The translations under genes were made by a program, and so were the position numbers. Below are positions 12,139-18,147 of a DNA stretch of 20,723 nucleotides, in pieces (the first letter of the stretch is position 1; every line of letters begins with the position of its first letter). Location: IMG/VR virus record IMGVR_UViG_3300034279_001641, positions 1-20,723 of that record; one strand, written 5' to 3'. The notes under the pieces are model-generated. The model saw only the letters and a program-made list of their open reading frames with translations, had not been told where the DNA came from and did not search any database. This stretch comes from a virus.

Positions 12139-12418
12139 AAAGAACCTGATCATCTTTCACAGTCCCGGAGAGTGGTCAGATGTTTATGCTCAGATACTGC
12201 AACAATACGGCATGGGCATGGCTGTAAGGCCGCGTCTGAAACGTGAGTTGGGTTTTGTATACAGGTATCATAGGGGTCTTGTGCCCAACCCAAACCCCCG
12301 AAAGGACGGTCCCACCATGCACTACGAAGACCAAGTACACTTGGACTTCTATTCAGATTCTGCACAATCTTGGTTTCAGTTGAAGTATTTAAATCTTAGT
12401 ACTCAAGTATTACCATGA
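12122..12418 (+). CDS. Hypothetical 98-residue protein, possible paralogue of its neighbour
   Basis: The product begins MKVTVKKNLIIFHSPGEWSD and ends with a strand-like YSDSAQSWFQLKYLNLS. It is basic in the middle, with a Pro-rich loop (GLVPNPNPRKDGPT). There is no recognisable domain. The start lies within the last codons of the upstream gene; a longer frame back to 12104 is possible but has no advantage. A 265-base gap with promoter-like repeats follows. Confidence 0.6.
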   Translation: MKVTVKKNLIIFHSPGEWSDVYAQILQQYGMGMAVRPRLKRELGFVYRYHRGLVPNPNPRKDGPTMHYEDQVHLDFYSDSAQSWFQLKYLNLSTQVLP

Positions 12419-12624
12419 TATTTGCAAGATCTTGTAGCAAACCCGCAGATCGCGTGATTTTTGATGGTCGCAGGCGTGCTAAGTTGTTGATTTATATAGG
12501 GTTTTGATGCGCTAAAATCCCTGCTTTTGCTACTGTGAGCACTATAGCAAGATCTTCATGAAATATTGCTGTAAAACGCCCAAGATCTCAAAAATGTATA
12601 CTATTTGCTACAGGCACAAAACGG
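12419..12624 (+). repeat. Gene-free stretch with decayed promoter-like repeats
   Basis: No plausible gene is present. GCAAGATCTT occurs at about 12424 and 12547, and AAGATCTC once more. Two sequences resemble the real promoter at 12625: TTTTGCTACTGTGAGCAC near 12525 (with a TTGATG 21 nt upstream of TACTGT) and ATTTGCTACAGGCAC near 12604. An imperfect hairpin GGGTTTT/AAAATCCC lies near 12500-12521. This looks like tandem copies of a promoter that have partly decayed. Confidence 0.4.
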
Positions 12625-12653
12625 TTGACCAAAAACCCCCATTTTGCTATAAT
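12625..12653 (+). promoter_or_regulatory. Sigma70-type promoter (conserved phage module)
   Basis: TTGACC (12625-12630), 17 nt, TATAAT (12648-12653), with TTTTGC before and ATGAACATA after. The leader holds AAGGAG for the ATG at 12684. Confidence 0.88.
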
Positions 12654-12683
12654 ATGAACATAGTAAGAAATAAGGAGCCACAA

Positions 12684-13058
12684 ATGACAGCATTTACATC
12701 TTGGGAAGACATGACAACTCTTGAGCAGTATGCCTGCACTTATTGGGATATGTACAAAGATGCGTTTGGTATCCGCCCTCGTGGCATTGATACTTCTGCC
12801 TGGACAGAGGCAGATTACCTTGCTGAGTTCAAACAGTTGGGTGAGATCATTGACCGTGAAGAGACTGCTCGTAAAGAAGCCGGGATCAAGGCGGTTGAGT
12901 TGTTTGAACGCCGTGTTGCTGAATTGATCAGCATTGGTGCCAAAGACTACAACATGGCCATGCGTTGGATCCACGAAGCTGAAGAGACCAACGGTGACAA
13001 TGATTTTCTTGCCTGGACCTTGGGCTTGCCCTATCAGTACTTCCGCAAAGCGGCTTAA
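12684..13058 (+). CDS. Conserved phage-type hypothetical protein, 124 residues
   Basis: A conserved-looking N-terminus has the pattern 'YACTYWDMYKDAFGIRPRGID', which I associate with a widespread but uncharacterised phage family. The rest is helical and acidic (EETARKEAGIKAVELFERRV). There is no membrane segment. AAGGAG lies 7 bases before this ATG, so the longer upstream extension of the frame is not used. It is the first of three tightly linked genes ahead of the metallopeptidase/VWA gene. Confidence 0.78.
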   Translation: MTAFTSWEDMTTLEQYACTYWDMYKDAFGIRPRGIDTSAWTEADYLAEFKQLGEIIDREETARKEAGIKAVELFERRVAELISIGAKDYNMAMRWIHEAEETNGDNDFLAWTLGLPYQYFRKAA

Positions 13059-13068
13059 GGAGAACAAA

Positions 13069-13272
13069 ATGGGAACACCACTATACATGGAACTAGGCGA
13101 TGCTTGCCGCATCGTGCAGGAATACGCTGATCACCACACAGGCGGAGACATCCTGGCAGGATTGCAGGACATGGAGTGCTGTTACGATGATCTTGACAAA
13201 GAAGACAGAGTCGCGTATAATATGTTTATGACAGCAGGACGCAAAATGATAGCACCAAAGGAAACAATATGA
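13069..13272 (+). CDS. Conserved phage-type hypothetical protein, 67 residues
   Basis: A small acidic helical protein: 'MELGDACRIVQEYADHH', 'LAGLQDMECCYDDLDKED', then 'AYNMFMTAGRKM'. The pattern is typical of small phage proteins of unknown function. AAGGAG precedes the ATG by 7 bases. Its stop codon overlaps the next start (ATGA). Its 3' part contains a strong promoter (13193-13221). Confidence 0.72.
   Translation: MGTPLYMELGDACRIVQEYADHHTGGDILAGLQDMECCYDDLDKEDRVAYNMFMTAGRKMIAPKETI
13193..13221 (+). promoter_or_regulatory. Internal sigma70-type promoter within a coding region
   Basis: TTGACA (13193-13198), 17 nt, TATAAT (13216-13221), all inside the gene at 13069. It would start transcription near 13228, about 40 bases before the ATG at 13269, with AAAGGA in the leader. 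Confidence 0.65.
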
Positions 13273-13502
13273 TTAAAGAACAAGCACAATCTGGTTACTA
13301 CACTGAACGTCATGGCGGTCCCTACGATCGCGGCATGGCTGACAGCTATTACGGTCGTGACTATATGCCGCATTACTTTGTGAGAGACACTCACCGCAGT
13401 CCTAGAATTGACATGGCGCAGATGACTCCAGCAGAGATTGTGGCCTACACCGCAGGGTATCGTGACAACGAAGCACGTGGCGACAAAAAATCGTGGGATT
13501 AA
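13269..13502 (+). CDS. Conserved phage-type hypothetical protein, 77 residues
   Basis: Rich in Tyr, Gly, Arg and Asp: 'GGPYDRGMADSYYGRDYMPHYF', later 'MTPAEIVAYTAGYRDNEARG'. The ordered motif GPYDRG-ADSYYGR ... MTxxEIxAYxAGY.xNE is one I associate with many phage genomes, without known function. It is probably cytoplasmic. It uses both an internal promoter and overlap coupling with the previous gene. Confidence 0.78.
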   Translation: MIKEQAQSGYYTERHGGPYDRGMADSYYGRDYMPHYFVRDTHRSPRIDMAQMTPAEIVAYTAGYRDNEARGDKKSWD

Positions 13503-13506
13503 TAGT

Positions 13507-13535
13507 TTGACCGATAAATTGTCTTCAGCTATAAT
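13507..13535 (+). promoter_or_regulatory. Sigma70-type promoter for the metallopeptidase/VWA gene
   Basis: TTGACC (13507-13512), 17 nt, TATAAT (13530-13535), followed by ATACATA. The leader carries AAGGA before the ATG at 13560. Confidence 0.87.
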
Positions 13536-13559
13536 ATACATATTGCAACAAGGACACCT

Positions 13560-14831
13560 ATGACAACCAGTACACAGACCAAAGACGACAAGAAAAAGTT
13601 CGCTAACCTGTTGGGGCCTACCGATGCCAAAGTTGACCGCGAGGTTCGCGAAAAGCTGATCACAGCCCGTGTGGGCTTGCTACTTCGTGCCAGCTTTTTT
13701 GGCAACTTGGCCACCCGTCTCAAACTGGTCAACGCCGACGAATGGTGCGGTACAGCGGCCACAGACGGTCGCCACTTCTATTACAATAGCCGTTTCATCA
13801 ACATGCTTCGCCCCAAAGAGATCGAGTTCTTGTTTGGACACGAGGTCTTGCATTGTGTTTACGACCACTTTGGTCGTCGCGGCAATCGTGACCCACAGTT
13901 GTTTAACATTGCCAACGACTTTGCTGTAAACGCAGACTTGATCAAGCACCGTGTGGGCGAAAAGATTACTACAGTGCCTTGCTTGCATGATCCCAAGTAT
14001 GACGGCATGAGCTCAGAAGAAATCTATGATCTCTTGTACGAAAAAGCAGACAAAATTAGTCTTGGCGACTTGTTGGACAAGTTGATCGACGAGCACCTGG
14101 ATGGCGAAGGCGATAGCGACAGTGATGGCAACGGTGACAAACAAGGCAAAGGCCGTCCACAACTTAGCGAAGCAGATCGCCAGGCCATCCGCGACGAGAT
14201 CAAAGAAGCTATGCTGGCTGCGGCTGCCACAGCAGACGGTGCAGGCAACATTCCGGCCGGCGTCAAGCGTCTGATTCAAGAGCTTACAGAGCCCAAGATG
14301 AACTGGCGTGAACTGCTTCGCATGCAGTTGGAATCTACCATCAAGAGCGACTACACCTGGATGCGAGCCAGTCGCAAGGGCTGGCACATGGATGCAGTTA
14401 TGCCCGGTATGAAGCTGGATCCCATGATTGATATTGCTGTGGCTCTAGACGCATCTGGTTCGATCTCTGAGAGCATGCTCAAAGACTTCCTGGGCGAGGT
14501 GCAAGGTATCATGGACTCGTTCCCTGCATATCGAATCCACGTTGTGACTTTTGACACTGAAGCATACAACCCTGCTCAGTACAATTCGGAAAACTTGGAT
14601 GACATCTGCGATTACGAAGTCACAGGCGGTGGCGGCACAGACTTTGACTGTGTGTTCAACTACTTGAAAGAAAACGAGATTGAGCCCAAGCGACTTGTGA
14701 TGTTCACAGACGGCTATCCGTTTGGTAGTTGGGGTGACGAAAACTACACTGACACCGTGTTTATATTGCACGGCACCACAACTATTGTGCCACCCTGGGG
14801 CCAATATGCTTACTACGAGGAAAGCAAATGA
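13560..14831 (+). CDS. Metallopeptidase-like/VWA protein (DUF2201 type), likely MoxR partner
   Basis: The 423-residue protein has two parts. Residues 1-130 form a DUF2201-type metallopeptidase-like domain with zinc motif HEVLH (H94, E95, H98) and a downstream 'NIANDFAVN'. After an acidic linker (about 180-200, rich in Asp and Gly) comes a VWA-like domain with an altered MIDAS motif, DASGS at 297-301, GGGGTDF near 360 and a conserved TDG. Such proteins pair with MoxR ATPases. A MoxR gene lies upstream at 10666, separated by five small genes. Whether the HExxH site is active cannot be told. The stop overlaps the next start. Confidence 0.87.
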   Translation: MTTSTQTKDDKKKFANLLGPTDAKVDREVREKLITARVGLLLRASFFGNLATRLKLVNADEWCGTAATDGRHFYYNSRFINMLRPKEIEFLFGHEVLHCVYDHFGRRGNRDPQLFNIANDFAVNADLIKHRVGEKITTVPCLHDPKYDGMSSEEIYDLLYEKADKISLGDLLDKLIDEHLDGEGDSDSDGNGDKQGKGRPQLSEADRQAIRDEIKEAMLAAAATADGAGNIPAGVKRLIQELTEPKMNWRELLRMQLESTIKSDYTWMRASRKGWHMDAVMPGMKLDPMIDIAVALDASGSISESMLKDFLGEVQGIMDSFPAYRIHVVTFDTEAYNPAQYNSENLDDICDYEVTGGGGTDFDCVFNYLKENEIEPKRLVMFTDGYPFGSWGDENYTDTVFILHGTTTIVPPWGQYAYYEESK

Positions 14832-15013
14832 TTGAGATGCGTTGGTTGGTACCTGTAGAAGGCGCCAAGGTGCTACAGTATCGGCAACAATATGATGCTA
14901 CCATTCGGGCACTGCCCGTAGGTGGGTCGATTAGTACTGGTACTATAAACATGCAATGGTCGGAGTGGTGTGAAGTGCCTGTTGTGGCTGAACGTGATCC
15001 CAGTTATCCTTGA
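14828..15013 (+). CDS. Conserved phage-type hypothetical protein, 61 residues
   Basis: The product has the pattern 'MRWLVPVEGAKVLQYRQQYD' and 'WSEWCEVPVVAERDP'. It resembles small conserved phage proteins with a 'W.dVPVV' motif; function is unknown. GAGGAAA precedes the ATG, which overlaps the stop of the VWA gene (ATGA), so it may be cotranslated with it and relate to the same system. Confidence 0.7.
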   Translation: MIEMRWLVPVEGAKVLQYRQQYDATIRALPVGGSISTGTINMQWSEWCEVPVVAERDPSYP

Positions 15014-15015
15014 AA

Positions 15016-15023
15016 AATAAATA
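15016..15023 (+). promoter_or_regulatory. T4-late-like box AATAAATA before the small membrane protein
   Basis: AATAAATA (15016-15023) ends 5 nt before the ATG at 15029. There is no ribosome site, so the transcript would be leaderless if this is a promoter. It overlaps the ATG at 15023. Confidence 0.35.
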
Positions 15024-15028
15024 TGACC

Positions 15029-15121
15029 ATGAATGAAATTATTGCTATAATAGTCATGATAGTTGTAGTAGGAATAGTACTATGGGATATGCACAGGAAT
15101 AAAGAAGATGAACCTAAATAA
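15029..15121 (+). CDS. Tiny single-pass membrane protein, 30 residues
   Basis: MNEIIAIIVMIVVVGIVLW is almost wholly hydrophobic and forms one membrane helix, followed by a charged tail DMHRNKEDEPK. An in-frame ATG two codons earlier (15023) is an alternative start. Such micro-membrane proteins can be toxins, holin helpers or modulators of host membrane complexes; which applies here cannot be told. There is no ribosome site; an AATAAATA box sits just before the ATG. Confidence 0.55.
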   Translation: MNEIIAIIVMIVVVGIVLWDMHRNKEDEPK

Positions 15122-15127
15122 TCTGTT
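15113..15127 (+). promoter_or_regulatory. Possible late-type box CCTAAATA before the ORF at 15137
   Basis: CCTAAATA (15113-15120) lies 16 bases before the ATG, with GGAG within the leader, the same layout as at 5432. It is weakly supported because it overlaps the 3' end of the previous ORF. Confidence 0.25.
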
Positions 15128-15136
15128 GGAGTTTTT

Positions 15137-15517
15137 ATGTTTAGTGTGTTGAAATTTATTTGGATTGTGTTTAAGGCCTTTCCTGCCCTGCTGAATGTGG
15201 ATCGCAATGCCCTGGCTCATGTGCCCAGTCCTACCAAATACCTGGCCATGATCTTGCTGAGTTGTTTTTGGTGCTTGGCATTTGGCTTATACATTGGCGA
15301 ACTACTAACCATTGGCTACAACATGCTGGGACATGTGGCCATTGTCACAATGGTGTTTGTGACTTGGTATGTGTTCCGCAGTCTAAATCACACCAATGCT
15401 CGCGGTGCCGACTACTTGCGTATGCCCGACTACTCAAGCCGCTGTGATGAAATGACTGACGAACAACGCCGGGCTTCTGCGGCTCGTGCTGATGCACTGC
15501 TGAACCAGCGTGTTTGA
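15137..15517 (+). CDS. Membrane protein, 126 residues
   Basis: There is a hydrophobic N-terminal segment (residues 3-20) and two clear membrane segments, about 35-57 (YLAMILLSCFWCLAFG) and 63-82 (VAIVTMVFVTWYVF). A polar tail from residue 85 includes ADYLRMPDYSSRCDEM and a helical 'EQRRASAARADALL'. No known domain was seen. It may act in the host inner membrane, for example as a holin-like or exclusion protein, but nothing proves this. GGAG lies 5 bases before the ATG. Confidence 0.72.
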   Translation: MFSVLKFIWIVFKAFPALLNVDRNALAHVPSPTKYLAMILLSCFWCLAFGLYIGELLTIGYNMLGHVAIVTMVFVTWYVFRSLNHTNARGADYLRMPDYSSRCDEMTDEQRRASAARADALLNQRV

Positions 15518-15535
15518 AACAAAAGGAAGGTTTGT

Positions 15536-15733
15536 ATGAGTATTGATAAAATCTCCGAGTGGAATAACCAAGTTTACCAACGAACTGAGATAAAGAAAGC
15601 GGACCAACGTCACAACGAGGCAGTGGTTGAGCAACAACAGACCAAGGCACGCCGAGAACAGGACGATTTGAAGCGTATTGAAATGAACCGGTACATGAAT
15701 CGTGCTGGACAAAACGTAGACAGGATGGCCTAA
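15536..15733 (+). CDS. Hypothetical 65-residue charged coiled-coil protein
   Basis: The protein is nearly all Glu, Gln, Lys, Arg and Asn, with 'QRHNEAVVEQQQTKARREQD' as a coiled coil. It lies among membrane-protein genes and could be a cytoplasmic partner. AAAGGAAGG precedes the ATG. Stop and next start overlap (TAATG). Function unknown. Confidence 0.65.
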   Translation: MSIDKISEWNNQVYQRTEIKKADQRHNEAVVEQQQTKARREQDDLKRIEMNRYMNRAGQNVDRMA

Positions 15734-15867
15734 TGCAAGACTTTCTCAACGCATTAAATTGGTTTGCGTTAGGTCTCATAGCAGGATACTTCTGGCATCC
15801 CATTTGGGAAATAAGCAAGAAAATTTTTACAGAGGCCATTAAGGCCAAACAGGAGTGGCGTAAATGA
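15733..15867 (+). CDS. Single-pass membrane protein, 44 residues
   Basis: A membrane helix spans about residues 8-27 (LNWFALGLIAGYFWHPIW), followed by a basic amphipathic tail (ISKKIFTEAIKAKQEWRK). There is no signal peptide. Start and stop overlap both neighbours (TAATG and ATGA), which supports it as a real gene. Role unknown; the short hydrophobic segment plus Lys-rich tail resembles holin- or spanin-sized proteins, without proof. Confidence 0.65.
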   Translation: MQDFLNALNWFALGLIAGYFWHPIWEISKKIFTEAIKAKQEWRK

Positions 15868-16052
15868 CAGATCGTTTTGATTTTGAGCAACAAATTATGA
15901 GTTGCTGGGGCATGGTTGATGACGTCAAGTTGTTGGCCAAGCGAGGAGCCGAGAGTGCCGATTTTGAGGCATTGTCTGCTGTTTATCATCATAAGTTTGA
16001 AGAACTGTTTGAACAGTTTGAAACTCTTGTACACGAAAGGAAACTAACATGA
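15864..16052 (+). CDS. Conserved phage-type hypothetical protein, 62 residues
   Basis: The pattern 'DRFDFEQQIMSCWGMVDDVK' at the N-terminus followed by a helical 'HHKFEELFEQFETLV' is one I associate with small proteins of many aquatic and T4-like phages of unknown function. GGAG precedes the ATG by about 8 bases. It overlaps the flanking genes by 4 bases each. Confidence 0.75.
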   Translation: MTDRFDFEQQIMSCWGMVDDVKLLAKRGAESADFEALSAVYHHKFEELFEQFETLVHERKLT

Positions 16053-16228
16053 GTGCTTTTAGAACATGGTATATTACACACCAAACTGCTATTACTTGGT
16101 TTGTTATTGGTATCTGCGTTATGGCAGGATTGAGTTCGCTGGCGGTTGGAAACTATGTTAACGCCGCAATTAATTTTGCTATTGCTGGTGTTAATTTCTT
16201 CCTATCGGGTCACAAGATGAAAATGTAA
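16049..16228 (+). CDS. Two-pass membrane protein, 59 residues
   Basis: Two hydrophobic helices, about 13-33 (TAITWFVIGICVMAGLSS) and 37-54 (VNAAINFAIAGVNFFL), flank a short turn and end in a basic tail (SGHKMKM). The layout fits a class II-like holin or a small membrane effector, but there is no sequence signature for either. AAAGGAA precedes the ATG; the stop overlaps the next start (TAATG). Confidence 0.65.
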   Translation: MSAFRTWYITHQTAITWFVIGICVMAGLSSLAVGNYVNAAINFAIAGVNFFLSGHKMKM

Positions 16229-16467
16229 TGGGCAATCAATCAGATTACTTTAATCGCATAGGTTACCAACCTGTGTGGTACCTAGGCGATCGTGTGTTTG
16301 GACATTGGAACGGTATTCCTTTTGTTGGAACTGTGGGTAACGATACTGTGATCAACCACATAGAAGGTCCTCGTATTACTGTGCATTTGGATTTGCCTAT
16401 CAAGTATCAAGGCAATGTACATCATGTAGTGGTGGTCACACACCAAGACATCAAGGCATACAAATGA
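16228..16467 (+). CDS. Conserved phage-type hypothetical protein, 79 residues
   Basis: The protein looks like a small beta-barrel: 'WYLGDRVFGHWNGIPFVGTV', then 'VHLDLPIKYQGNVHHVVVV'. The pattern GDRVxG..xGxPFxGTVG...LDLPIK is one I associate with several phages. The barrel could bind RNA or another ligand, but this is speculation. No membrane segment. It overlaps the next gene by 4 bases. Confidence 0.72.
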   Translation: MGNQSDYFNRIGYQPVWYLGDRVFGHWNGIPFVGTVGNDTVINHIEGPRITVHLDLPIKYQGNVHHVVVVTHQDIKAYK

Positions 16468-16661
16468 ATCGAGAAGAAATCATTACCAGCATGTGCATGA
16501 CCTATCGACACGATTACGGCTTGCACAAGGACGATAAAGATCCTCCATGGATCTGCGGAATGACCAAATCAGAACGCGAAGGTCTGTGGCGCACAATGGC
16601 CCAGATTTTTGACAACAACATTGAGCCTTATGTGGCCGCTTGGCAGTCGGCCCACAAATAA
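16464..16661 (+). CDS. Conserved phage-type hypothetical protein, 65 residues
   Basis: The protein starts MNREEIITSMCMTYRHDYG and contains 'GMTKSEREGLWRTMAQIFDNN', a pattern common to small phage proteins of unknown function. It is helical and cytoplasmic. AAGG lies 8 bases before the ATG. Confidence 0.72.
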   Translation: MNREEIITSMCMTYRHDYGLHKDDKDPPWICGMTKSEREGLWRTMAQIFDNNIEPYVAAWQSAHK

Positions 16662-16667
16662 AACAAC

Positions 16668-16763
16668 ATGGAAACTATAGGAATCTACGGTGATAGCTGG
16701 GCTGATCCCAATCACGGGCATGATTTGCCATATGACTGCAGAGGCCAACGAAATTGTGTATAA
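16668..16763 (+). pseudogene. Truncated SGNH/GDSL-hydrolase start (31 codons)
   Basis: METIGIYGDSWADPNHGHD carries a block I motif (GDSWAD) as in phage SGNH/GDSL hydrolases. The frame then ends in TAA after 31 codons, whereas family members run to well over 150 residues. It overlaps, out of frame, the ORF at 16732. It is therefore most likely the stump of a deleted hydrolase gene. It could be translated as a short peptide, but the missing catalytic Asp and His rule out activity. Confidence 0.5.
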
Positions 16764-16869
16764 TCATATGTTGCACAGATTACAACACGGATCATGGTCA
16801 GACACACCATTTACAATTCATTATCAGTCTGGTCCAGATTATTACTGGGACATGACACAAAAATTTTGA
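16732..16869 (+). CDS. Hypothetical 45-residue protein, or a remnant
   Basis: The frame starts MTAEANEIVYNHMLHRLQHG and ends 'SGPDYYWDMTQKF'. The pattern 'YNHMLHRLQHGSWSDTPF' looks like a small conserved phage protein. It overlaps the truncated hydrolase start by 32 bases in another frame. There is no ribosome site. It is either a small gene that kept its sequence after a deletion fused it to the hydrolase stump, or a remnant. Confidence 0.45.
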   Translation: MTAEANEIVYNHMLHRLQHGSWSDTPFTIHYQSGPDYYWDMTQKF

Positions 16870-16901
16870 TGCGTAATAAAATTGCCACCAGCAATTTTCG
16901 T

Positions 16902-16909
16902 ATTAAATA
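16902..16909 (+). promoter_or_regulatory. T4-late-like box ATTAAATA before the ORF at 16915
   Basis: ATTAAATA ends 5 nt before the ATG, as at 15016. There is no ribosome site, so a late transcript would start on the ATG. Confidence 0.4.
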
Positions 16910-16914
16910 TCTGC

Positions 16915-17121
16915 ATGGAAAACGCTCAACTAACACTTACTGACATTATTTCGGTCAAGCACTTGATCGATGCTGCTTGCACTCGTGGCGCATTCAAAGC
17001 ACACGAAATGCAATCAGTTGGAGAACTCTACAACAAGATCACTCGTTTTGTTGACGAAACTCAAGCACAGATTCAGGCCCAACAGCCCGTAGAATCTACC
17101 CCAACCCCTTTAGGAGAATAA
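16915..17121 (+). CDS. Conserved phage-type hypothetical protein, 68 residues
   Basis: The pattern 'LTLTDIISVKHLIDAACTRG' then 'AFKAHEMQSVGELYNKITRF' is one I associate with a family in many T4-like and aquatic phages; its role is unknown. The tail is Gln-, Pro- and Thr-rich. The ATG lies just after an ATTAAATA box. The start could be extended to a TTG at 16882, but that extension reads through the box. The next gene starts 2 bases after the stop codon. Confidence 0.78.
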   Translation: MENAQLTLTDIISVKHLIDAACTRGAFKAHEMQSVGELYNKITRFVDETQAQIQAQQPVESTPTPLGE

Positions 17122-17122
17122 C

Positions 17123-17854
17123 ATGCTCAAGCATATTGGACGACACGGTGACCGCAAGGTTGCAATCTTGTTTAGAGAAGTACCAGGTGAAGACCACATG
17201 TGTCTGGTAATTTATCCAGAAACATTACCCACACACATTCATGACTCAATCATGAAGACACTGGAAAGCACAGTAGGCCAGCAAGCCAACAATCTTGCTG
17301 ATGCATTGCATCGCGGTATCTTGCCCGATGGCCGTCCACAACTAGAGGCCTTGCACCGCGAAGGCATGATCAAGAAGATCCCCAGCAATCAGGTGATTGT
17401 GACTCCCAACGCTACCAGTTCAGTCAAGCTGGACGAACTCAATCGTATTGTGCGCGAAATGGAAACTGGTGACGATGCTCGTAAACGTTTACAGCAGTTG
17501 GACAACAGCAAAGGCATGGTAGCCCCTGATGTCAAACGCAGTGCTGAAGCAGAATTCAAACGTGGCCAACAGGCTCCCATGAGCAAGAGCTTGGCTGCAA
17601 ACACTGACTCTGCCTTGGACGACAAGACCTTGGCTATCAACATGTTGTCGCAGGCCAAGAAGATGGAAGTAGAAGCCAAGGGCATGATTGCCGAAGCTGC
17701 CAGAATGAAAAAAGATGCACAACGCATGCACCCCAGTGTGCGTGTTGATGCCTACGAACAGTCGGTTGCAGTACAGACCGAAATAACGCCAGCTGTACCG
17801 GCTCCACGTCGCGGTCGCAAACCCAAAGTGGTAGCGTCTGATGCAGTTCAGTGA
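17123..17854 (+). CDS. Hypothetical 243-residue protein with a basic AT-hook-like tail
   Basis: The N-terminal half (about 1-120) is a folded domain beginning MLKHIGRHGDRKVAILFREV, with LPDGRPQLEALHREG and IKKIPSNQVIV. Residues 120-205 are helical and charged (coiled-coil-like). The C-terminus has RRGRKPK (229-235), an AT-hook-like DNA-contacting motif. It could bind DNA or a nucleoprotein, but the family is not recognised. AGGAG in the end of the previous gene serves as ribosome site. It overlaps the next gene by 14 bases. Confidence 0.75.
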   Translation: MLKHIGRHGDRKVAILFREVPGEDHMCLVIYPETLPTHIHDSIMKTLESTVGQQANNLADALHRGILPDGRPQLEALHREGMIKKIPSNQVIVTPNATSSVKLDELNRIVREMETGDDARKRLQQLDNSKGMVAPDVKRSAEAEFKRGQQAPMSKSLAANTDSALDDKTLAINMLSQAKKMEVEAKGMIAEAARMKKDAQRMHPSVRVDAYEQSVAVQTEITPAVPAPRRGRKPKVVASDAVQ

Positions 17855-18143
17855 TGAGTTCCTGGACCGATGGGAAGACATTATTAATGAGGTCAACAAG
17901 ACCGATGTTCCATTGGAATGCATCAAGAAAGTGATTGTGCGACTAGCTGGTAAAAAGCAACGCACAATCAACTTACACACTCTACGCAAACAAGGTCTAG
18001 ACATGGACGAGATTGAACATGTGCTGACTAGAACCTTGGCAGAGTTTGAAGATCAAATACGCGATGTTGACTTTGTTGTGGACATTGCCGCTGTTGCCCA
18101 AATAGTACAACCCGAAACCGACAAACTCCTTAACGGACTATAA
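17841..18143 (+). CDS. Hypothetical 100-residue protein
   Basis: The protein is helical and acidic, with 'RWEDIINEVNKTDVPLECIKK', 'INLHTLRKQGLDMDEIEHVL' and a C-terminal 'VDFVVDIAAVAQIVQPETDK'. The C-terminal pattern appears typical of a conserved protein in T4-like and aquatic phages, of unknown function. The start lies inside the end of the previous gene. The stop is 4 bases before thyX. Confidence 0.75.
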   Translation: MQFSDEFLDRWEDIINEVNKTDVPLECIKKVIVRLAGKKQRTINLHTLRKQGLDMDEIEHVLTRTLAEFEDQIRDVDFVVDIAAVAQIVQPETDKLLNGL

Positions 18144-18146
18144 ATA
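18139..18146 (+). promoter_or_regulatory. Exact T4-late consensus TATAAATA at the thyX start (doubtful)
   Basis: TATAAATA at 18139-18146 is a full match, but it includes the stop codon of the previous gene and ends 1 nt before the thyX ATG. A transcript from it would start about 4 nt inside thyX, so it cannot serve that start codon. It may be chance, or it may serve a downstream gene. Confidence 0.25.
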
Positions 18147-18147
18147 T

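Noticed and set aside
15345-16034. A 229-codon open frame on the minus strand opposite the membrane-protein cluster
   Set aside because: The plus strand has a chain of overlapping genes with ribosome sites and start-stop coupling. The minus frame has none of these and no recognisable domain.
18139-18146. TATAAATA as the thyX promoter
   Set aside because: It ends 1 nt before the ATG, so a transcript would start inside the gene. The TAA of the previous gene contributes to the match.
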